The notes: generated by a model not told the origin, from the sequence alone. A stretch of 64,000 nucleotides of DNA from Spirulina subsalsa FACHB-351 (GCF_026130165.1 NZ_JAIHOM010000004.1:17113-81112); one strand, 5' to 3'. Counted from the first letter of the stretch, positions 8,553 through 18,709 are shown. Numbers and translations are program-made.

Positions 8553-9210
8553 CCCCTTTCATCCGAGTAATATAGCTTCTATTGACACTCTCCCACCAAC
8601 CCTAACAGGTATAGTGCGAGATTCCTGTTTTACAGACCCTGAGCGAGAGCAGTCCCATGACCAACTTCCCGCCGACTGTCTCCCCAAAAACCATCCCAAC
8701 GTTACCACAGAGATGACGGGCTAGCTTGCAATGCTAGTCCTTGCGAGTATCAGCAACAAGCATCTGAAGGAAGACGAATAACCGCATCTCTGACAGACAC
8801 AAAGTTTTGCCCCCAGCAAACCCATACTTAGTTTTCAGGATTCAGGTTGCTGCTCTCGGAGTCCATTTTTTGATTTTAGCGTTGACATCCCCATCCCACC
8901 AAATTGCAGATTATGGTGGGAGAATCCCCCGGAGGAATTGAGAGGGGTTGAGCTTGTAACGGAATGTTGTTCGCCTGATCGCAACCCTCGTTTGCTCCCG
9001 CTTGTTCCCCGGTTAAACTCAGTCAATTCCTACCCTTCGCTTCGAGGTGGGGGAATGGGCCGCTCTTTTTGTTCAAAATCCATCAAAAGCCGATACAATG
9101 GGAGGAATGACCGATGATAGCGTGGTGAGATCTGCCCCTCCCCCATCCCGAGGAAAGGGCGAGGAGCAGCCCGTTCAACGTGACGCGATGTGATTTTTTT
9201 GCAGATTCCT
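8553..9210. other. Intergenic region with two decayed TnpB right-end hairpins
   Basis: The 650-base gap holds no convincing gene. Two stretches resemble TnpB right ends on the minus strand. One runs about 8582-8632 (TTGACACTCTCCC ... GAGATTCCTG). The other is 8884-8935 (TTGACATCCCCATCCCACC ... GGTGGGAGAATCCCCC). The DNA upstream of each on the minus strand has long open frames with no clear match, plausibly eroded TnpB tails. A hairpin CTAGC/GCTAG lies near 8722-8738. Confidence 0.45.
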
Positions 9211-9957
9211 ATGAATGATGATGGCCTCAATCCAGTCAACTGGGAGGATGAGTTAGATAGTCCACTTGATGAACTAGACGCAATCGAAGAAGAAGCGGCA
9301 CCAGATCCCGAGGAAATGTTACGCTTGTTATCCTCCGACGACACCTCTCAACGGATTGTAGCCGCCCGTGCCTTTAGTCAGATTCAGGATTCACGAGCAA
9401 TTCCCCACCTGATGGAAGCTTTAACGGATATTTGTCCCCTAGTCCGCGTCAGTGCGGCCTATGGTTTAGGACGCAATCCCAGCCCTGATGCAGTGGAAGC
9501 CCTAATGACTCAGTATTACCAAGATTGGAATGGTTACGTCCGCAAAGGCATTGTCTGGGCATTAGGTAACTGTTTAGATCGTCGCACCCTTGCCCCCCTC
9601 ACCCAAGGTTTAAAAATGGACATCTCGGCCGTGCGTCTCTGGGCAGCTAGTGCCTTAGCCCAGATGGCTAAGTTAGATTATGACGTGATGATCGGTGCAA
9701 TTCCGCCATTAATTGAGTCACTCCGTCAAGATTCCGTGGCAGCGGTGCGGAGTAATTGCGCTTGGGCATTAGGGCAGTTATGCCGGGAGTTACCTTCTAA
9801 TGTGGTCTATGCCACAGCGATTGATGCCCTGTTAGAGTCTTTAGTAGAAGATTCTGATCTCGGGGTACGGGAAGATGCTAAGGCCGCGCTGCTTAAAGTC
9901 GGAGATCCCCGAGGTTTGCAAATGATTGAGGAGTTGGAGTTAGAAGGTTTGGTTTAA
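9211..9957 (+). CDS. HEAT-repeat protein
   Basis: Taken from the ATG at 9211 this is a 248-residue soluble protein; a GTG at 9190 in frame is less likely. After a very acidic N-terminus (EDELDSPLDELDAIEEEA) come five or more HEAT/PBS-lyase-type repeats of about 31 residues, with units such as SQRIVAARAFSQIQDSRAIP, VRVSAAYGLGRNPSPDAVEA, VRKGIVWALGNCLDRRT and VREDAKAALLKVGDPRG. Such proteins serve as scaffolds; in cyanobacteria some relatives act as phycobilin lyases (CpcE/F) but the catalytic context is missing here. No operon partner is close. Confidence 0.75.
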   Translation: MNDDGLNPVNWEDELDSPLDELDAIEEEAAPDPEEMLRLLSSDDTSQRIVAARAFSQIQDSRAIPHLMEALTDICPLVRVSAAYGLGRNPSPDAVEALMTQYYQDWNGYVRKGIVWALGNCLDRRTLAPLTQGLKMDISAVRLWAASALAQMAKLDYDVMIGAIPPLIESLRQDSVAAVRSNCAWALGQLCRELPSNVVYATAIDALLESLVEDSDLGVREDAKAALLKVGDPRGLQMIEELELEGLV

Positions 9958-10118
9958 CTCAAGTTAAGCTTGTGTGCCTTCCTGATGTTGAGTGGGGCTT
10001 GGATCGCTCTCTACCATAAATAATTTTTTTTGTCAAGATTTCAGGGGTTTATTGTTAACTTAGATAAAGAAATGTTAAGATAATCAGAGATTCATACCAT
10101 TTCGCTGAGGGAAAACCC

Positions 10119-10364
10119 ATGCTTCATCACTATAACTTCTGTCGCCATTGTGGTCAGATTAGTAACCCTGCCGCTAGTCTTCTAGAGCAGGAAAGCTGCC
10201 CAGTTTGTGGGAGTGAAGACCTTGAAGCTTGCGCTCCTTCCATCTTGCCTTTAGCAACTCTCCCCGTGGTTGAAAAAACCTCCTTATGGGTGAAATTCAC
10301 GCGGAAACTGGCTCAGGATAACTGTACTCCAGTTAATTTTGTGGAAACGGTTGCCATATCTTAA
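10119..10364 (+). CDS. Small zinc-ribbon protein
   Basis: An 81-residue frame with two CxxC pairs, NFCRHCGQ (residues 6-13) and SCPVCGSED (around 26-34), spaced as in a zinc ribbon. The rest (LWVKFTRKLAQDN) is unremarkable. It ends inside the 3' end of the convergent kinase gene, overlapping it by 32 bases. The upstream 160 bases hold no other gene and include an AT-rich stretch suitable for a promoter. The cysteine spacing argues for a real gene, but I know no named family. Confidence 0.5.
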   Translation: MLHHYNFCRHCGQISNPAASLLEQESCPVCGSEDLEACAPSILPLATLPVVEKTSLWVKFTRKLAQDNCTPVNFVETVAIS

Positions 10365-12147
10365 CGGTTTTGTCCTCACTGCCACTGGCTAAAAGCCGGC
10401 CTTGAGGGTGAAACGCTACACTGTGGACTATGCCAGTGTGACCCCGTAACGAACCCAGCGTTAAGCCTCGTTTGACATCCCACAGTCGCAAGATTCCTTG
10501 TTCATCGCCACTAATTAGCAAATGCCCTTGAGGATGAAATGCCAAACTAGAGACGGCATTGTTGCCGCAGACTAAAGCTTTAATCATGCGTCCAGTGTGG
10601 ATTTCCCAGAGTAGAATAGCAGGACTGCCCGCCCTTGTGCCTTCAGATATTGACCCAGCCGTTGCCAGAAGTTGACCATTGGGACTAAAGGCGAGGGCAG
10701 AACAGAGGAGTTTGCGGGTCCAGAGGGGTTTTTGTTGCTGAACTGACCAAAGATAGAGACGGGGGGAGTTACTGGCTGTGGCGAGGAGTTGACTATCAGA
10801 GCTCCAGGCGATCGCCTCCACATTAGCAAATAGCCCAGTTAACTTCAATTGGGTCACTTTACGGAAGGGGCAAACTTGCCAAAGCTCAACACTATGTTCT
10901 CCCCCCCCACTCGCGAGATAATGACCATCGGGGGAGTAGGCCACCGTAAACACACCGCCCCCTAACCCCCCCTTACGCTGTAGAGTTTTGTGAAAGCGCC
11001 CCTGTTGCCAATCCCATAACTTGAGGGTTTTATCCCGACTCACAGAAGCTAAGTGATGGCCTTGGGGGTGGAAACTCAACCCTTGGACAGTGTTTTCATG
11101 ACCGAGAAGAGTGTCTAGTTCCCACCAGTCTTGTTTGCGCCAGAGGTTAATCGTGCGATCGCCACTACCACTGACCAAGACCTCTCCCTTGGGGTGAAAC
11201 GCCACCACCTGCACCCCCTCCGTATGACCCCTTAAAGTATCCGTACAGTGCCAGAGGGGACGGGATAACTGGGGCTGTAAATTCGAGGCACACAACGCCG
11301 CTAAGACCTGTTGGGCCGACTCATAGCGATCGCGCACCCCCCGGGCCAACAACTTATCTAAAATCCGACCCAACGCTGGATTGACCGGACGAGGCAGAAA
11401 CTTCCGCCAGACCCAAGCCCCCTCCTGGACACTATACAACTCCAAAGGATCCACCCCTGTTAACAACTGAACACAAGTCACCCCCAAACTATACAAATCA
11501 CTAGCAAACGTCGCCCGACCAAAACTTTGCTCAGGCGCCACATAACCCACACTACCGATCACCGTCCCCCGGCACCCCAAAGCCGTTTCCGTCGCATACT
11601 TCGCCGCCCCAAAATCCACCAACACCAACTCTTGATCCCTCATCCGACGGATAATATTTTCCGGCTTAATATCCCGGTGAATCACCTGTCCTTCATGGAT
11701 AAAGCGCAACACAGGCAAGAGATTCAGCAAAACCCGCCCCACTTCCCCCTCCGGAAAACACTTCTGTTGGGCCAACTCTTGGGCTAAATTCTGACCATCC
11801 ACCCACTCCTGAACAATATATTGTTGATTCTCTTGGCTAAAATGGGCATAAAGTTGAGGAATTTGGGCATGGTGTCCCAACTGTTCCAACCGTTGCGCCT
11901 CTTGTTCAAACAAATCCGCCGCCTTCTGAGATTGATCTTGGGGACAAAATTGTTTAACCGCACAAAAAGGATGGGAAGGTTTATATTCATCCCGTCCTAA
12001 AAACGTCCGTCCAAACCCCCCCGACCCAATCAAACGTAGCAGGCGATACCGTTCCCCCAATAGCAACCGCGTCCCACAATGCCCACAAAAGCGCGCATGA
12101 TCTGCATTTTCAGGTTGTTGACACTGGGGATGGGGACAGTAACTCAT
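10333..12147 (-). CDS. Serine/threonine protein kinase with zinc ribbon and WD40 propeller
   Basis: The 604-residue protein has three parts. Residues 4-24 hold a zinc ribbon (C4, C9, C21, C24). Residues 34-300 form a Hanks-type kinase: glycine loop GSGGFGRTF (41-49), lysine in CAVKQF (K65), catalytic HRDIKPEN (157-164) and DFG (178-180). Residues 305-604 contain seven WD40 repeats, from LRGHTEGVQVVAFHPKG to LRGHTGIVHSVAFHPQG, enough for a closed seven-blade propeller that would recruit substrates. No transmembrane helix is seen, so it is cytosolic. Kinase-WD40 fusions are frequent in filamentous cyanobacteria. It is divergent from the large hybrid kinase gene, but separated by 374 bases. Substrates are unknown. 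Confidence 0.9.
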   Translation of the reverse strand: MSYCPHPQCQQPENADHARFCGHCGTRLLLGERYRLLRLIGSGGFGRTFLGRDEYKPSHPFCAVKQFCPQDQSQKAADLFEQEAQRLEQLGHHAQIPQLYAHFSQENQQYIVQEWVDGQNLAQELAQQKCFPEGEVGRVLLNLLPVLRFIHEGQVIHRDIKPENIIRRMRDQELVLVDFGAAKYATETALGCRGTVIGSVGYVAPEQSFGRATFASDLYSLGVTCVQLLTGVDPLELYSVQEGAWVWRKFLPRPVNPALGRILDKLLARGVRDRYESAQQVLAALCASNLQPQLSRPLWHCTDTLRGHTEGVQVVAFHPKGEVLVSGSGDRTINLWRKQDWWELDTLLGHENTVQGLSFHPQGHHLASVSRDKTLKLWDWQQGRFHKTLQRKGGLGGGVFTVAYSPDGHYLASGGGEHSVELWQVCPFRKVTQLKLTGLFANVEAIAWSSDSQLLATASNSPRLYLWSVQQQKPLWTRKLLCSALAFSPNGQLLATAGSISEGTRAGSPAILLWEIHTGRMIKALVCGNNAVSSLAFHPQGHLLISGDEQGILRLWDVKRGLTLGSLRGHTGIVHSVAFHPQGRLLASGSEDKTVKIWQPFPQN

Positions 12148-12521
12148 AGTGGGGTGTCGAGAATAGGGAATAAGGAATAGGAAAAAGGAAATAAGTCATA
12201 CTTCACCCTCCACACCTCACACCCCATCTCCTACCGATTACTATTCATTGTTACCGGGTCACTCCTCAAAAAACCGGATACTATTGTGAATTGAGGAGAG
12301 AGTGATTGTTCAAACTGAGTCAAGATTGGCTAGAGTTAAGTCAGTACCACTCAATAGACCCTAGCGCGTAGGTCAGGGGGGACACCAACCCTATTGAGGA
12401 CTGATAATTGTTGATTAGACATCTCCTACAACCTCCTTTTAGAAACGGTGTAATAGGTGTTTGAGCCTAATTATCGGAAATCTAAGAGTGATTATTGATA
12501 ATTGATTATTAATAATTAATT
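12148..12521. other. Intergenic region with hairpins upstream of the hybrid kinase
   Basis: This gap separates two divergent kinase genes. It holds CTCCTCAA/TTGAGGAG (about 12263-12299) and CTCAATAG/CTATTGAG (about 12352-12398), the latter enclosing CCTA/TAGG. Near 12490-12520 an AT-rich run built on AATAATT precedes the start codon. These may shape the 5' leader of the hybrid kinase transcript. No gene or known RNA was recognised. Confidence 0.4.
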
Positions 12522-15500
12522 ATGGATGCCGAACAACGCCAGAAAATAACCGGATACTTTGTTCTCGAAGCCAAAGAACATCTAGAGGTAATTGAACAAA
12601 GTTTACAAGACCTCCAAAGTACCGTAGACAACCCGGAAATGATACAGGAGGTCTATCGCGGTGCGCACTCCATCAAAGGGGGAGCGGCCATGCTGGACTT
12701 GGAAAGCATTCGCCTAACCGCCAATCGGCTAGAAGACTATTTTAAATTTCTCAAAAACAATCCCCGCCCCGTTGATCAAGGCTTAACCCGTCTGTTATTC
12801 CCCATTCATCAAGGGTTGTGCCGGATGATTGACCAAGTAGAAAAAACAATCACCCTGCCCGAAGAGGTTGCCGCTCCAGTAATGGCAGAAATTGAACCCC
12901 TATTCCCTCAAGTAACCCATTATCTAGAGAGTTCACCCCAAGCCTCCTCAACCGGAAGTTCCCCATTACCCAGCGCCGTCCAGGAAGAAGATATCCTACC
13001 CTCCGCCCAAGATTGGGTTAAAGGTCAGGTTGATCCTATTCATCCCAATTCCCAACTTCAAGCCCTGACAACCCCGCCTATGTCCTCTCCTGCCGAAGAA
13101 AACCTTGATCTAGAGACTCTTGACCTAGATAGTCTGGCTGACCTAGATGATTTCTTTAGTGATGCCTCCCCCACCCCCACCCTCACAGACCATCCCCAGA
13201 TGAATCTAGAAGAACCCGAAGAATTGGGCTTCTTAGACGAGGGAGAATTTGCCGACCTATTCGGAGATTCTGGTTCTGATGATTTAGAGAGTTTAGTCCT
13301 TGATCAAGACCTGGGCGCAGAGGGTCTTGATGATTTAGAAGCCCTTCTACACGATAGTTCTCCCAGTCAAGATTTCCCCTCCTTCCAAGGAGGGACAGAT
13401 AAAAACAAAAGTTCTAATCAACTCACAGACCTTGAGTCCATTGAAGCCCTAGAACAGAGTCTAGAGATGGATTTGGAGGGTGCCTTAGCAGGAGATGACT
13501 CCCTCGACAACCTTGATGACCTCTTTGGAGAAGAGGCGGAACTAACGACCGCAGAACAGGACAGTTTAGACCTAGCCGATGATCTCTTTGGCACAGACAC
13601 CGACTTCCTAGGAGACAGTGAACAATTCCTTGAATCGGACTTGACCTTAACAGAAGGACAGGAGTTTGATTCCCTAACCGACTTGTTTGGGGAAGGGTTT
13701 TCCTTTGGGGAATCCCCTCCCCCAGTCCCTACCCCCCCCGAACCCGAACCCCCTGTATCCACCCCTGCACCGCCAGAACTCGCCCTAGAGCAGGAAGAAG
13801 ACTTTAGTGATCTACTGGATATTTCCTCAGAATCGGCCGTCAATGAGTTGAGTCCAACTGGGGAAACGGCAGAGGTGGAAATTGAGGGCTTAGACCTTCT
13901 AGAGTCCGAGGAGGACATTGAACTGGATGCCTTTACTACCCTCATCCAAAGCACCGATCCCGGTTTTGATTTCAGTGATGCCAACATTCCCAGCGCTCAA
14001 GCTGTTGATGAGGAATTTAACGCCATCCTGAGTGGGGAAGATACGATCATTCAGGATATGGATGATCTAGAAGCCTTCTTTAGCGGGAAAAATGCTGAAA
14101 TTGGCATGACCCCCAACTATACCCCGACTCCCGAGGCTGCTAGCCCTATTTCCGAGCCAGAACAGCAAGAGGCGCTATTCGCTGAATTAGACGATGTGGA
14201 AGGGGATCTAGAGGATCTGTTTGGTGATGCCCAAGACCTCGGACTATCTGGGATGCCTGAGTCAGTCAATCGTAGTGGGGTGGGTGAACCGGGTCAAATG
14301 GGCATTCAAGGGGACGAAAGTTTAGACCTTGATGAATTATTCGCCTCGGCCGAGTCAGAGTCAGAAGCGACATTAGACGATGTGTTGAGTGGTGGGGTCG
14401 AAGGGATGGATGACCTCGAAGCCCTACTCAGTGGGATGCCGGAAGAGTCGCCTGTGGAAGGAGTGGATGACCTCGAAGCCCTACTCAGTGGGATGCCGGA
14501 AGAGTCGCCTGTGGAAGGAGTGGATGACCTCGAAGCCCTGCTCAGTGGTGCGCCAGAAGAATCGGTTATTGCTCCCCAACCCCAAGGGCAACCTAAACCC
14601 CAAGAGGCTGCCCCCTCCACGGCTTCTAATGGGGAAATTAGCTACTATGAACCCTTAGAAGAATTAGCTGCCCTGTTGGAACAACCTCCGAGTGTGTTCG
14701 CCCAGCGTGACCTAGGAAAGGATTTGCCTTTAGCCACGACCTTGGCGGAATTGGAAGCCCTGTTGGAACAGTCGCCTCACCCAGTGGACACTGCCCCCCC
14801 GTCGCCCACTACCCCAGTGGACCGGGAATCCCATCCTGAAACCGATGATTTTAGTGATTTAGAAGAACTGTTAATTCAAACTCAACAACAGGCTGGACCG
14901 CCGGGGGATGTAAAACGGCGGACTCCAGCCACCCGACGGACTAAATCATCTAAGGTGGAAGCCACCTTGAAGGTTCCGGTGCGCCAAATGGATAACCTCA
15001 ATAACTTGATTGGGGAGTTGGTGGTGAACCGGAATAGTTTGGAGGGAGATGAGGAACGTCTGCGCCAGTTTTTGGAGAACTTGATGCACCAAGTTCAAAA
15101 CTTGAGCGATGTGGGGGGACGAATGCAAGACCTCTATGAACGCTCGCTGTTGGAGGATGCCTTGTTGCGCAGTCGTCGGGAATATCGCGCTCAACATAAG
15201 CATGAGGTGGTGATTCCGGGGGCGGCTCCGATTACGGTGGAACATGAGAATGATTACGACTCCTTGGAAATGGATAGTTTCACCAAGTTTCACGAATTAG
15301 CTCAGGAGATGATTGAGTTGATTGTGCGGGTGCGGGAGTCGGCTTCGGATATTCAGTTTTTGGTGGATGATATTGACCAGGTGGCGCGAACCTTGCGACA
15401 GGTCACGTCTCAGTTACAGGAGGGGTTAACGAAGTCGCGGATGGTGTCTTTTGGGAATACGGCGAACCGTTTACCTTTGGCGGTGCGGCGGATTGCGCCT

Positions 15501-17984
15501 CAGTTGGGTAAAGAAGCGACGTTACAACTGGAGGGTCAGGAAACGTTAATCGATAAGATGATTTTGGAGCATTTATCGGATCCTTTGACCCATTTGGTGA
15601 ATAATGCGCTGACTCACGGGATTGAGTCGCCGGAAGAACGGCGGAGGGCGGGGAAACCCCCTACGGGACAGGTGAAGGTGAGCGCGCTGCAACAAGGGAA
15701 CCAGACGGTGATTGCGGTGAGTGATGATGGGGCGGGGATTAATAGCGATCGCGTTAAGGCTAAAGCGATCCAAAAAGGCTTGATGACCCACGGCCAAGCT
15801 CAACAGCTTTCGGAGTTGGAGGTTTATGATCTCCTGTTCCATCCGGGGTTTAGTACGAAGGATCAGGCGGATAATTTCGCCGGACGGGGGGTCGGTTTGG
15901 ATGTGGTGCGCACCAGTATTAATGAGATTCGCGGCAGTGTGAGCATTGATTCTAAACCGGGACGGGGGACGACGTTCACTATTCGTTTACCTCTGACCTT
16001 GAGTATTTGTAAGGCCCTGTGTTGTATTAGTGAAAATGCCTCCATTGCTTTCCCCCTCGATGGGGTGGAAGATATGCTAGACCTGCCCCAAACGAATATT
16101 CAACGCAATACGAAGGGGCAGTTGTCGATTAAATGGCGGGATACGACCCTGCAATATATGCACCTTTCGGAATTGTTGTCCTTTAACCGTCGTTTGGGAC
16201 GGGCGAACCTCTACGCGGGGCGACGGGATGACAATATGATTTCTGTGGTGATTCTGCGCAGTACGAGCAATTATATTGCGGTGGGGGTGGATCAGGTGCT
16301 GGGCGAACAGGAGATTGTAATTAAACAGCTTTTGGGGCCAATTCCTAAGCCGGCGGGGATTGCTGGGGCGACGGTGCAGGGGGATGGTCGTATTATGGCG
16401 ATCGCGGATGTTCTAGAATTAATCGAAATTGCCGAGGGTCGCATTCGCAAGGATATGAGTGTGGGAATGTGGCAAACGCCCCCCGCTATCCGAGCGCAGG
16501 AGGAAAGTCAAATTCAACGGGAGCCGGTGGTGTTGATTGTAGACGACTCCATCACAGTCCGGGAGTTGTTATCCATGACGTTTGCTAAGGCTGGGTATCG
16601 GGTGGAACAAGCCCGGGATGGTCAAGATGCTTGGGAAAAACTGCGCTCGGGTCTGCCCTGCGATATTGTGTTCTGTGACATCGAAATGCCTAGGGTAGAC
16701 GGGTTAGAATTGTTAAGCCGTCTGCAAAAAGATGAGGTCTTGGCGGAGTTACCCATTGCTATGTTGACCTCTCGGGGGGCCGAACGTCATCGGAAAATGG
16801 CGGCGGAGTTGGGGGCCTGTGGCTATTTCACGAAGCCCTATTTAGAGGAAGTGTTGTTAGATGCGGCACAACGGATGATGACCGGGGATGTGCTGTTGGC
16901 TGGCAGTTCTCGTAAACCGCGCCTTAAGGAGACTCAGACTCCTACCTTGGTTCAAATGCCTGTGGAGACTTCCCCGGGGGCAGCACGGGGGACTACCCTA
17001 CCATCTGCTCCCGATACCCACGACGGCCATCCCCCGACGGTGTTAATTGTGGATGATTCGGTGACGGTGCGATCGCTTTTGTCCATGACCTTTGAAAAGG
17101 CTGGCTATGAGGTGGAACAAGCCAGAGATGGAAAAGAAGCTTGGGATAAACTCCAAGGGGGAATCCGACCGGATTTAGCACTATTGGACATTGAAATGCC
17201 CCGCATGGATGGTTTAGAACTGTTGGGCAAAATCCAAAGCGATAGCGAACTGGGGACTATTCCTGTGGCTATGTTGACCTCTCGGGGGGCTGAACGCCAT
17301 CGCAAAGTGGCGGCGGAACGAGGGGCGAGTGGTTATTTCACGAAGCCCTATGTAGAACAGGATTTATTACAGGCCGCCGAACGGATTCGCGCTGGGGAGG
17401 TGTTATTAGCCAATAGTATCCGCACCCCCGGCCGTACCACAGTCGGGAGCGCTCCCCCAGTGGAAGCCCCTGTTACGCCTCCCCAAGCCCCAGAGACGGA
17501 AGAACCCAGTTTTAGCTTAGACGAATTATTCCCGCCGGAAGAAGCCCCCCGTCCTCCCAGTCCCGGTCCGGTGAGGGTGCAACATTCGGGACAACCGAGG
17601 GTTTTGATTATTGATGATTCGGTGACGGTGCGATCGCTTTTGTCCATGACCTTTGAAAAGGCCGGCTATGAGGTAGAACAAGCGCGGGATGGTCAAGATG
17701 CCTTGAAAAAACTCAAAGCCGGGTTAAATCCTGATATTACCTTCTGTGATATTGAGATGCCTAAAATGGACGGGTTAAAGTTACTGTCAGAACTGAAAAA
17801 TGACCCCGAATTATCAAAGGTTCCCGTAGCCATGTTGACCTCCCGAGGGGCGCGCAAACACCGCCAAATTGCCGCAGAACGAGGCGCTCGGGGCTATTTT
17901 ACTAAGCCCTATGTAGATGATATTTTACTCGATGCCGCCCAGCGCATGATTAACGGGGAGATTTTGTTAGAACTAGAACCCTAA
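12522..17984 (+). CDS. CheA-like hybrid histidine kinase with three receiver domains
   Basis: A giant 1,820-residue chemotaxis-type kinase. An Hpt domain (1-115) has phospho-accepting His49 in RGAHSIKGGAA. A long acidic linker (about 150-840) is rich in DLEALL- and DDLFG-type motifs. A dimerisation and ATPase core (about 840-1185) has the N box in HLVNNALTHGIE near 1025, then DDGAGIN and GRGVGLDVV. A CheW-like domain (about 1190-1325) follows. Three receivers follow, with phospho-acceptors Asp1386, Asp1556 and Asp1743. It resembles the cyanobacterial Tax/Pix kinases that control type IV pilus phototaxis, usually next to CheW and MCP genes, which are absent here. Length is unusually large because of the acidic linker and the triple receiver tail. 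Confidence 0.9.
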   Translation: MDAEQRQKITGYFVLEAKEHLEVIEQSLQDLQSTVDNPEMIQEVYRGAHSIKGGAAMLDLESIRLTANRLEDYFKFLKNNPRPVDQGLTRLLFPIHQGLCRMIDQVEKTITLPEEVAAPVMAEIEPLFPQVTHYLESSPQASSTGSSPLPSAVQEEDILPSAQDWVKGQVDPIHPNSQLQALTTPPMSSPAEENLDLETLDLDSLADLDDFFSDASPTPTLTDHPQMNLEEPEELGFLDEGEFADLFGDSGSDDLESLVLDQDLGAEGLDDLEALLHDSSPSQDFPSFQGGTDKNKSSNQLTDLESIEALEQSLEMDLEGALAGDDSLDNLDDLFGEEAELTTAEQDSLDLADDLFGTDTDFLGDSEQFLESDLTLTEGQEFDSLTDLFGEGFSFGESPPPVPTPPEPEPPVSTPAPPELALEQEEDFSDLLDISSESAVNELSPTGETAEVEIEGLDLLESEEDIELDAFTTLIQSTDPGFDFSDANIPSAQAVDEEFNAILSGEDTIIQDMDDLEAFFSGKNAEIGMTPNYTPTPEAASPISEPEQQEALFAELDDVEGDLEDLFGDAQDLGLSGMPESVNRSGVGEPGQMGIQGDESLDLDELFASAESESEATLDDVLSGGVEGMDDLEALLSGMPEESPVEGVDDLEALLSGMPEESPVEGVDDLEALLSGAPEESVIAPQPQGQPKPQEAAPSTASNGEISYYEPLEELAALLEQPPSVFAQRDLGKDLPLATTLAELEALLEQSPHPVDTAPPSPTTPVDRESHPETDDFSDLEELLIQTQQQAGPPGDVKRRTPATRRTKSSKVEATLKVPVRQMDNLNNLIGELVVNRNSLEGDEERLRQFLENLMHQVQNLSDVGGRMQDLYERSLLEDALLRSRREYRAQHKHEVVIPGAAPITVEHENDYDSLEMDSFTKFHELAQEMIELIVRVRESASDIQFLVDDIDQVARTLRQVTSQLQEGLTKSRMVSFGNTANRLPLAVRRIAPQLGKEATLQLEGQETLIDKMILEHLSDPLTHLVNNALTHGIESPEERRRAGKPPTGQVKVSALQQGNQTVIAVSDDGAGINSDRVKAKAIQKGLMTHGQAQQLSELEVYDLLFHPGFSTKDQADNFAGRGVGLDVVRTSINEIRGSVSIDSKPGRGTTFTIRLPLTLSICKALCCISENASIAFPLDGVEDMLDLPQTNIQRNTKGQLSIKWRDTTLQYMHLSELLSFNRRLGRANLYAGRRDDNMISVVILRSTSNYIAVGVDQVLGEQEIVIKQLLGPIPKPAGIAGATVQGDGRIMAIADVLELIEIAEGRIRKDMSVGMWQTPPAIRAQEESQIQREPVVLIVDDSITVRELLSMTFAKAGYRVEQARDGQDAWEKLRSGLPCDIVFCDIEMPRVDGLELLSRLQKDEVLAELPIAMLTSRGAERHRKMAAELGACGYFTKPYLEEVLLDAAQRMMTGDVLLAGSSRKPRLKETQTPTLVQMPVETSPGAARGTTLPSAPDTHDGHPPTVLIVDDSVTVRSLLSMTFEKAGYEVEQARDGKEAWDKLQGGIRPDLALLDIEMPRMDGLELLGKIQSDSELGTIPVAMLTSRGAERHRKVAAERGASGYFTKPYVEQDLLQAAERIRAGEVLLANSIRTPGRTTVGSAPPVEAPVTPPQAPETEEPSFSLDELFPPEEAPRPPSPGPVRVQHSGQPRVLIIDDSVTVRSLLSMTFEKAGYEVEQARDGQDALKKLKAGLNPDITFCDIEMPKMDGLKLLSELKNDPELSKVPVAMLTSRGARKHRQIAAERGARGYFTKPYVDDILLDAAQRMINGEILLELEP
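14407..14577 (+). repeat. Three tandem 57-bp units inside the hybrid kinase gene
   Basis: Units start at 14407, 14464 and 14521, exactly 57 bases apart. The first two are nearly identical and the third diverges in its second half. Each encodes 19 residues of the pattern DDLEALLSGMPEESPVEGV. The repeat keeps the reading frame, so copy number can vary without breaking the kinase. Confidence 0.9.
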
Positions 17985-18030
17985 GAGCAGGAAGTATTGG
18001 CGAAGATTTTCATAAAAGGGCAATCAAACT

Positions 18031-18684
18031 ATGATAGCAACGGCAAAAATCTACCCTAACTCAACAATTTCACCCCTAGAAAATGGCGATAAACTCACTC
18101 GTAGAGAATTTGAGCGTAGATATAATGCCATGCCAAATCTTAAAAAAGCCGAACTCATTGAAGGAATTGTTTATATGGCTTCTCCTTTAAGAATTAGGAA
18201 TCATGGCAACCCTCATGCTCGTATTATCACTTGGTTAGGTAACTATTGGTCAAGTACACCCGGAATTGAATTAGGTGATAATTGTACGGTGCGTCTTGAT
18301 GCTGATAATGAACCTCAACCTGATGCACTATTAAGGATTACAAACGGTGGACAATCAACAATTAGTGACGATGGCTATGTAGAAGGTGCGCCAGAATTAA
18401 TAGTCGAAATAGCAGCAAGTACCGTTTCTCTTGACTTACATCAAAAACTCAATGTTTATCGCCGTAACCAAGTACAAGAATATTTAGTCTGGCGAGTTGA
18501 GGATGGTGAGTTTGATTGGTTTAGATTAACGAATGAAGAGTATATTAAACTTGAACCTAATTCAGAAGGCATAATTTGCTCCCAAATTTTCCCCGGATTA
18601 TGGTTAGATAGATCAGCATTATTAGCAGGTGATTTGGCTAAAGTTTTAGAGGTTTTACAATTGGGAATAGCTAGAGATTGCTGA
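18031..18684 (+). CDS. Uma2-family (DUF820) restriction-endonuclease-fold protein
   Basis: The 217-residue protein fits the Uma2/DUF820 family, which has a PD-(D/E)XK nuclease-like fold and is hugely expanded in cyanobacteria. Visible signature pieces are KAELIEGIVYMASP, an early Glu strand, then NEPQPDALLRI with the metal-binding Asp, then GAPELIVEIAASTVSLDLHQKL, where the Glu and later Lys belong to the core, and QVQEYLVWRVED. The biological role of these proteins is not established; they are often linked to mobile DNA. It begins 46 bases after the hybrid kinase and may be co-transcribed with it. The gene looks intact. Confidence 0.85.
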   Translation: MIATAKIYPNSTISPLENGDKLTRREFERRYNAMPNLKKAELIEGIVYMASPLRIRNHGNPHARIITWLGNYWSSTPGIELGDNCTVRLDADNEPQPDALLRITNGGQSTISDDGYVEGAPELIVEIAASTVSLDLHQKLNVYRRNQVQEYLVWRVEDGEFDWFRLTNEEYIKLEPNSEGIICSQIFPGLWLDRSALLAGDLAKVLEVLQLGIARDC

Positions 18685-18709
18685 AAAAGACCAACGCTAG
18701 ACTCAACAA
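18680..18709 (+). repeat. 30-bp interspersed repeat, copy 1
   Basis: GCTGAAAAA followed by CCAACGCTAGACTCAACAA is shared with 34493-34522 with two differences. It overlaps the stop codon of the Uma2 gene. The start of the motif also resembles TAGGGTCTGCTGAGAAA at 1852. Confidence 0.6.
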
